A stretch of 64,000 nt of DNA, taken from an uncultured Tenacibaculum sp. (GTDB lineage: Bacteria; Bacteroidota; Bacteroidia; Flavobacteriales; Flavobacteriaceae). The position numbers and the translations under genes were made by a program. The DNA lies in NCBI GenBank assembly GCA_947496185.1, contig CANMCD010000010.1, forward strand, positions 109,821 through 173,820. Direction: 5' to 3'. Numbering within the stretch: the first letter of the stretch is position 1; every line of letters starts with the position of its first letter. Below, one piece after another: positions 58,740 through 64,000 of the stretch. The notes below the pieces were generated by a model. That model did no database searches and was not told where the DNA came from. It worked only from the letters and a program-made list of their open reading frames with translations.

Positions 58740-58868
58740 TAATAACATAATGTGAGTTCGATAGACAACCCTTCTTGACTAAAGAACCTATTAAAAAGTC
58801 AAACATTCATTGGTAACAAACAACAATACAATACCATGATTATATCGAACTCACATTGTATTATTATA
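58737..58868. repeat. Foldback element with 15-bp perfect inverted repeats after gltD
   Basis: AATGTGAGTTCGATA (58749-58763) is exactly repeated in reverse at 58843-58857, and TAATAATA/TATTATTA-like sequence extends both arms outward to about 26 bases. The 79 bases between carry no ORF. It resembles a small non-autonomous mobile element (MITE) or an intergenic repeat. The long spacer argues against a simple terminator. Confidence 0.6.
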
Positions 58869-58923
58869 CTTAATAATTTAAAAAACGAAGTAAAACATTT
58901 GATTTTATAGTAATACCAAACCG

Positions 58924-58960
58924 TAACACCTTTTTTTAATCTATAATTCATGTTAAAACG
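58924..58960 (+). promoter_or_regulatory. Shared upstream motif, copy 2 (ppc)
   Basis: TAACACCTTTTTTTAA (58924-58939), TTCAT at offset 23 and AAAACG at offset 31, matching the block before the nitrogen operon at 50712. It lies 112 bases before the ppc start. A further weak hairpin (GTTAAAAA 58979-58986 with TTTTTAAC 59005-59012) lies between motif and gene. Confidence 0.45.
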
Positions 58961-59035
58961 ATTTCGTAAATAACAAGTGTTAAAAAGTGATTCTTACACA
59001 TTGTTTTTTAACTTACTACACCTAAAAACGAGTAC

Positions 59036-61627
59036 ATGTCTGAACTACCTAAAATAAAAATTTTCAAAAAAAATGTAGAAGCTAATTATAAAATATACAA
59101 TAGTATTTTTATGACTTTGCCTTTTAGTAGCATTACTAAAACGGGTGTGCTTCTTCCCTTGTTTCATGAGACCTGCGAAAAAGGTTATGAGCAAGGAGAT
59201 GATCCTACTACCATAGTAAAAACTTTCTTTGAAAAGTATCAAGCGAGAAGAGATGAGAAGAGTCAAATAAACCTTTTATTTCGATTTATACAATACATCG
59301 AAAGACAGGTTGTACTCTTTGATGCTATTGAAGATGCCGCCTTTCCTGTTATCAATAATATGGACGGTGTCGGTACGCTTAAAAACTTAAAAGAACATGC
59401 AGAGCTAACCAACAAGCTAGACGACTTAAAAAAGTACTTGAAAGATTTTAAAGTTCGTATTGTACTGACAGCACATCCCACACAATTTTACCCAGGAGCT
59501 GTCCTTGGAATAATTAACGACCTTTCAGATGCTATTCGTAATAATAATTTAGAAGAAATCTCACAATTATTAGCCCAACTCGGAAAAACACCTTTCTTTA
59601 GACATAAAAAACCAACGCCCTATGATGAAGCTAAGAGCTTAATATGGTATTTAGAAAATATTTTCTATCAGTCTTTTGGGCAAATATTCAACTATATACA
59701 AGAAAATATTTTTGACGATGACGAGTATTTAAATAACGATATTATCAATATCGGTTTTTGGCCCGGTGGTGATCGTGATGGCAATCCATTTGTAACACCT
59801 GAAATTACCTTAAAAGTAGCCAGAAAACTAAAACAAGCCATCGTTAAAAACTATTACAGGGATATTCGAGTATTGAAAAGAAAACTAACGTTTGCTGGTA
59901 TTGAAGGAAAAATGATAACGTTAGAAAACAAATTATACAATGCCATTTTTAACGGACAGGATGCGTCAATTTCTCTCGATTTTTTAAAAAATGAACTAAC
60001 GGAAATTCGTGATGCATTAATCAAAGACCATCAATCTTTGTACCTTAAAGAGCTTAGTAGTTTACTAAACAAAATAAGCTTATTTGGTTTTCATTTTGCT
60101 ACATTAGACATTCGACAAGATAGCAGACAACACCACAAAGTATTTTCAGAAATTGTAAGTGCTTTGAAAAATGCAAACAGTACTATTTTTCCAAGCAATT
60201 ACGATGAATTAAACGAAAAAGAACAAATAAAAATATTGTCTAAAGTAACAGGAACTGTCGATTTATCTTTATTCAGTAATGCAGATGAATTGACACAGAA
60301 TACTCTCAATACCATCAAAGCAATCAAAACCATTCAAGAAAATAATGGTGAAAAAGCTGCTAATAGATACATCATAAGTAACAATCAGACGTCTTTAAAT
60401 GTAATGCAGCTATATGCGATGCTCAAACTGGTCTCTTTCCATGAAAAGCTTACAGTAGATATTGTTCCTTTATTCGAAACCATTACGGATTTAGAAAATG
60501 CACCTACTGTAATGGAAGAACTATACAATACTCCCTCTTATATGAATCACGTGAGAGCGCGAGGCAGCAAACAAACCATTATGCTAGGGTTTAGTGATGG
60601 TACCAAAGATGGCGGATATTTAATGGCAAACTGGTCTATTTTCAAAGCAAAAGAAGCCCTTACCAAAATTTCACGTAAATACGACATAACGGTAATATTC
60701 TTTGACGGAAGAGGTGGGCCACCGGCAAGAGGTGGCGGTAAAACCCACCAATTTTATGCCTCATTAGGGTCAAATATTGAAGATAAAGAAGTACAACTAA
60801 CCATACAAGGGCAAACAATTAGTTCTAACTTTGGTACGTTGAATTCTTCTCAATACAACCTTGAACAACTTATCAGTTCTGGTATAGCTAATAAACTAAA
60901 CCAGACCCATAATACCATGAAGCCTGAAAACATTGAGACAATGAATAAATTGGCTACGATCAGTTACAAAACCTATGCCGATTTTAAAAAACACCCTAAA
61001 TTTTTATCGTATTTAGAAAAAATGAGTACCTTAAAATACTATGCAAAAACCAACATAGGAAGTAGACCTTCCAAAAGAAATGCTTCAGACTCGTTGGTGT
61101 TTAGTGATCTTAGGGCAATACCCTTTGTAGGCTCTTGGAGTCAATTAAAACAGAATGTACCCGGTTTTTATGGAGTTGGTACTGCTTTAAAGCAATTTGA
61201 AGACAATAATGAATTTGACAAAGTAATAACCTTATACAACGAATCTAACTTCTTCAAAACACTGATCGAAAACAGTATGATGTCTTTATCGAAATCATTC
61301 TTTGATCTTACCAAGTACATGGAAAACAACGAAGAATACGGTGCTTTCTGGAAAATTATTTACGATGAATACTTGCTTTCTAAACGACTTATATTAAAGC
61401 TAACAGGATACGAAAGCTTGATGGAAAATGAACCCTCAGGAAAAGCTTCTATTGATATTAGAGAATCCATCGTATTACCACTGTTAACAATACAACAGTA
61501 TGCACTAAAGGAAATTCAAAAACTAGAAGAAACAGCACAATTAGACGATAGTAAAATTGACACTTTCGAAAAGATTGTGACACGTTCGTTATTTGGAAAT
61601 ATTAATGCCAGTAGAAATTCGGCATAA
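59036..61627 (+). CDS. ppc: Phosphoenolpyruvate carboxylase
   Basis: Ppc carboxylates phosphoenolpyruvate to oxaloacetate, refilling the TCA cycle and so supplying 2-oxoglutarate for glutamate synthesis. The 863-residue protein has the catalytic His motif VLTAHPTQ, the FWPGGDRDGNPFVTP block, LGFSDGTKDGGYLMANW, and the mobile loop FFDGRGGPPARGGGKTH. The C-terminus ends in NINASRNSA. It stands alone between the gltD foldback element and a hairpin, sharing an upstream motif with the nitrogen operon. Confidence 0.95.
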   Translation: MSELPKIKIFKKNVEANYKIYNSIFMTLPFSSITKTGVLLPLFHETCEKGYEQGDDPTTIVKTFFEKYQARRDEKSQINLLFRFIQYIERQVVLFDAIEDAAFPVINNMDGVGTLKNLKEHAELTNKLDDLKKYLKDFKVRIVLTAHPTQFYPGAVLGIINDLSDAIRNNNLEEISQLLAQLGKTPFFRHKKPTPYDEAKSLIWYLENIFYQSFGQIFNYIQENIFDDDEYLNNDIINIGFWPGGDRDGNPFVTPEITLKVARKLKQAIVKNYYRDIRVLKRKLTFAGIEGKMITLENKLYNAIFNGQDASISLDFLKNELTEIRDALIKDHQSLYLKELSSLLNKISLFGFHFATLDIRQDSRQHHKVFSEIVSALKNANSTIFPSNYDELNEKEQIKILSKVTGTVDLSLFSNADELTQNTLNTIKAIKTIQENNGEKAANRYIISNNQTSLNVMQLYAMLKLVSFHEKLTVDIVPLFETITDLENAPTVMEELYNTPSYMNHVRARGSKQTIMLGFSDGTKDGGYLMANWSIFKAKEALTKISRKYDITVIFFDGRGGPPARGGGKTHQFYASLGSNIEDKEVQLTIQGQTISSNFGTLNSSQYNLEQLISSGIANKLNQTHNTMKPENIETMNKLATISYKTYADFKKHPKFLSYLEKMSTLKYYAKTNIGSRPSKRNASDSLVFSDLRAIPFVGSWSQLKQNVPGFYGVGTALKQFEDNNEFDKVITLYNESNFFKTLIENSMMSLSKSFFDLTKYMENNEEYGAFWKIIYDEYLLSKRLILKLTGYESLMENEPSGKASIDIRESIVLPLLTIQQYALKEIQKLEETAQLDDSKIDTFEKIVTRSLFGNINASRNSA

Positions 61628-62049
61628 AAAAATAATTCTAACCCTCACTATTTTAAAACCGTAGATAATAATGAATATTATTTGCGGTTTTATTCTTATC
61701 AATATTCCTTCAAACTCTGTCCTGTTTTTTTTAAGATAAAAATCGGTTTAGTATTATTAACGATGTTAATTATATCACAAGTTGTAAACAACAATTCAGC
61801 TGTTAATTTTCTTATTTCTCTATAAAACAATATTAATAAGCATTTTATTTACCATCATTTCTTTATTAGACTTCACCTTAGTTTAACTAACCAACAGATA
61901 AAAAAACATATTACTTAAAATAAGCCAACAATATCACTATAATATTATAGTATCATTAACGTTATGAAAATAACATAAAATATATTTTAGCATAAAGGAT
62001 TCAATTCAAGGAAAAATCTATGTTCCCTTATTCCATTTAAAATATAATT
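61628..62049. other. Non-coding region upstream of the DUF4157 gene
   Basis: These 422 AT-rich bases hold the ppc hairpin at their left end. At 61936-61951 is a perfect 16-bp palindrome ACTATAATATTATAGT, followed by GTTAT-GAAA-ATAAC (61961-61974). These could be operator or cruciform sites. No ORF or RNA gene is recognised. Confidence 0.4.
61655..61691 (+). terminator. Probable terminator after ppc
   Basis: AAAACCG and CGGTTTT pair at the base of a hairpin with a second, inner 6-bp stem (ATAATA/TATTAT). The stem is 27 bases after the ppc stop. The T-run is short. Confidence 0.55.
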
Positions 62050-63777
62050 ATGTATACCCTTAACAATAAAAAGCAGGACAATAAAAACCGTACACCTAAA
62101 AAAAAAGAGCCAAGTCCTACTTCCCAACTAAAAAATAATCGCCAGGAAGGTATTTCCCAACAAAACCAACAAAAACATATCGATAATAGTACACAGGTAA
62201 AAAAAATAGCGCAACTACAGCAAAGTGTAAATAATAGTACGGCTAACAAACAACGCTCTATACAAAAGAAACCCAACAATACTGGATTGCCTGATAATTT
62301 GAAATCAGGCGTAGAAAACCTTTCAGGTCATACAATGGATGATGTAAAAGTGCATTATAACTCAGATAAACCTACACAACTGAACGCCCATGCCTATGCA
62401 CAAGGAACGGATATTCATATAGCTTCTGGGCAAGAAAAACACTTAGCCCACGAAGCTTGGCATGTCGTACAACAAAAACAAGGAAGGGTCAAGCCAACCA
62501 TGCAAATGAAAGGCAAAATAAATATTAATGATGATCTTGGGTTAGAAAGAGAAGCGGATATAATGGGAGCAAAAGCCTCTTTATATGCTGAAGAGACAAA
62601 TAAAAAAACACCAATAGAAATTCCATTACACTATAAAAATGAAACAACTATAAACAAAAAAACATCTCAAAAAACTATACAAAAACAATCTAAAGAATCA
62701 AAAATTGTTGTTCAACGTGTAATCAAAATAGCAGATACTGACTATAGTGGCACCCCAGAAGATGTTTATGATATTATTAAAGGAGGACGAGATGCAAGAA
62801 AAGCTATAGATAAATGGGGAAGTGAAGGCTTGCTTCAATGGCTTAAAGAGCACGACAATCAAACTTTTACAAATACCAATGCTATTCAAAGTGAAATTAA
62901 AAAAGCAATGAAAAATTGGGTTCCTAATGCCGTAGACAAAAAAAGTAAAAGTTCATTTATAAATATTGCTCGTAGTAAAGTAGGCTCTTGTATTGATACT
63001 ATTTTAGGGGATTCACGTCCTGCTAATGAAATTTATTATAAAATTAGTCTAGTTTCTGAACTAGAAAATTCTAGCACATATCTAAATCACTTTATTGATA
63101 GAATGAAAAAAATTGCCACAGCTATTGAAGAGAAACAACCACTAGATATACCAGGAATTAAAGCCACCCTTAAACTACTCACTTCTACTTGGCCTAAAGA
63201 ACCCGCTGATTATCTCAAAGATGGTTCAGATCATCTAAGTTTGGTTGGTAAAAACAATGATGGTATCCCCCTTTCTATAAAAGGGCTTAATTCAGAATTG
63301 GATGCCATTTTAAATGTCTCTAAAGAAGAACTAGCGGAAGGGGAAGTAGTTTTTAGTGGATCTAATTATACAGACCCTAAAAAAACAGAAATGACAAAAG
63401 ATGTAGATGTTTCCTATATAGACAATAATAACGTGCTTCATTTAATCGAAAATGGAAAAGACATGAATACACTCAAAAATAAAGTAGTTGGTTCTCATGA
63501 TCAAAAGAAAATATACAATCATTTGACTAAAAAAACAAATGAAATAACACATACAGCTGTAGGTAATCTAACTCCGACACAGTCACAACGTTCTGAAATT
63601 TCTAAAATAATGTGGTGGTATTCGGTTCCTCCAGAAACATTAGATTTAGATATTAGTAAGGAAGATATTAAAAGTATTCTTGAATCCCTTGTCTCAACTG
63701 GTGCAGGAATTAGAAGTGGTGATAAAAGGTTTGAAGTAGAGGATCTAAAAGTAATCTTGTCTTCACAAGCAAAGTAA
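62050..63777 (+). CDS. DUF4157-domain protein, putative injection-system-type toxin
   Basis: The 575-residue protein has a disordered, lysine- and glutamine-rich N-terminus (1-75), a DUF4157 domain (about 78-175) with the zinc-metalloprotease-like motif HEAWH at 134-138 and a possible third ligand in LEREAD (166-169), a linker to about 222, and a long C-terminal region of no recognised family. Residues 430-495 contain an acidic pattern (Glu432, Asp453, Glu467, Lys470 and then Gln485) loosely like a PD-(D/E)xK nuclease fold; this is weak. DUF4157 is often found in cargo of extracellular contractile injection systems, but no such system is in the window. There is no signal peptide. Confidence 0.75.
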   Translation: MYTLNNKKQDNKNRTPKKKEPSPTSQLKNNRQEGISQQNQQKHIDNSTQVKKIAQLQQSVNNSTANKQRSIQKKPNNTGLPDNLKSGVENLSGHTMDDVKVHYNSDKPTQLNAHAYAQGTDIHIASGQEKHLAHEAWHVVQQKQGRVKPTMQMKGKININDDLGLEREADIMGAKASLYAEETNKKTPIEIPLHYKNETTINKKTSQKTIQKQSKESKIVVQRVIKIADTDYSGTPEDVYDIIKGGRDARKAIDKWGSEGLLQWLKEHDNQTFTNTNAIQSEIKKAMKNWVPNAVDKKSKSSFINIARSKVGSCIDTILGDSRPANEIYYKISLVSELENSSTYLNHFIDRMKKIATAIEEKQPLDIPGIKATLKLLTSTWPKEPADYLKDGSDHLSLVGKNNDGIPLSIKGLNSELDAILNVSKEELAEGEVVFSGSNYTDPKKTEMTKDVDVSYIDNNNVLHLIENGKDMNTLKNKVVGSHDQKKIYNHLTKKTNEITHTAVGNLTPTQSQRSEISKIMWWYSVPPETLDLDISKEDIKSILESLVSTGAGIRSGDKRFEVEDLKVILSSQAK

Positions 63778-63856
63778 TAAGCAGTAAAGGAACTTCCATA
63801 AAGCTTGTTTACGGTAATATCTACCACAAACATTCTAGTTCGCTCATAAATTAAAC

Positions 63857-63894
63857 ACCCGCAATAAATCTTATTTATCTGCGGGTTTTGTTTT
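63857..63894 (+). terminator. Terminator after the DUF4157 gene
   Basis: ACCCGCA pairs with TGCGGGT, with an inner ATAAAT/ATTTAT stem and one bulged base, followed by TTTTGTTTTA. It lies 79 bases after the stop. Confidence 0.75.
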
Positions 63895-63921
63895 ATACTA
63901 TGTCTTGTTTAAAATAAGTCA

Positions 63922-63960
63922 TAAAAAAAACTCCATAAGTTTTAGAACTTATGGAGTTTT
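63922..63960 (-). terminator. Terminator of the rRNA operon
   Basis: AAAACTCCATAAGTT and AACTTATGGAGTTTT form a 15-bp perfect stem with loop TTAG. On the minus strand it is followed by a U-run. It lies just after the 5S rRNA end. Confidence 0.85.
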
Positions 63961-63966
63961 AAAAGA

Positions 63967-64000
63967 AAGGCAACGACCTACTCTCCCACCTGTGGCAGTA
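63967..64000 (-). rRNA. rrf: 5S ribosomal RNA, 3' end only
   Basis: The minus strand reads TACTGCCACAGG then TGGGAGAGTAGGTCGTTGCC, the conserved 3' end of bacterial 5S rRNA. The rest of the gene, and presumably a 16S-23S-5S operon, lies beyond the right edge. The exact 3' end is approximate. Confidence 0.85.

Noticed and set aside
63519-63833. Antisense frame at the 3' end of the DUF4157 gene, considered as an immunity gene
   Set aside because: Composition mirrors the coding strand, no start context, and it begins inside the terminator-proximal region; no support.

Overview
The window is AT-rich chromosomal DNA from a member of the Flavobacteriaceae (Bacteroidota), probably marine. The evidence is the gliding/type IX secretion trio gldJ, porU and porV, Bacteroidota-type promoters (TTG, about 19 nt, then TAnnTTTG, best seen before the tRNA-Val pair and the acyl-CoA dehydrogenase gene), weak ribosome binding sites, an AraC regulator fused to TPRs and a membrane segment, and an NhaB sodium/proton antiporter. 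No species can be named from the sequence alone; Tenacibaculum or a relative would fit.

Layout. Bases 1-11830 are core genes: murF, gldJ, then divergently porU-porV (type IX secretion), cdd, guaA and a LysM/substrate-binding lipoprotein. Bases 11866-37456 are one long minus-strand surface-polysaccharide locus of 24 genes, followed upstream by a small nucleotidyltransferase gene (37651-38076). Bases 38304-38473 hold two tRNA-Val(TAC) genes. Bases 38532-47354 hold folC, a TonB-like/ExbD/ExbB set, nhaB, a glutamate-type dehydrogenase, anmK and an acyl-CoA dehydrogenase. Bases 47672-50400 hold the AraC-TPR sensor and a divergent truA. Bases 50851-58739 form a nitrogen-assimilation operon (small ORF, P-II, amt, gltB, gltD), followed by an inverted-repeat element and ppc. 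The right end has a lone DUF4157 protein (a putative toxin of the kind linked to contractile injection systems) and the 3' end of a 5S rRNA gene on the minus strand.

How the polysaccharide genes fit together. Read in transcription order (37456 down to 11866), Ugd, a TviC/WbpP-type epimerase, a TviB-type UDP-HexNAc 6-dehydrogenase, WbpD, WbpE and WlbA/WbpB make up the known route to a UDP-2,3-diacetamido-2,3-dideoxy-uronic acid. Next comes an L-2-hydroxyglutarate oxidase (LhgO). Studied WlbA/WbpB enzymes re-oxidise their NADH with 2-oxoglutarate and so make 2-hydroxyglutarate; LhgO directly beside wlbA would close that cycle and feed electrons to the respiratory chain. I regard this as the most interesting inference in the window. 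Two AsnB-type amidotransferases suggest that uronic acids are amidated. Wzx, a Wzy candidate and four glycosyltransferases assemble the repeat unit. A PglA/PglC/PglD/PglE-like module, its four genes linked by three identical 8-bp ATGNATAA overlaps, probably makes and transfers the first sugar. rmlA and rmlB end the locus without rmlC or rmlD.

The glutamine/glutamate operon and ppc share an upstream sequence block (TAACACCTTTTTTTAA, then TTCAT at identical spacing), which suggests common control of nitrogen assimilation and anaplerotic carbon supply.
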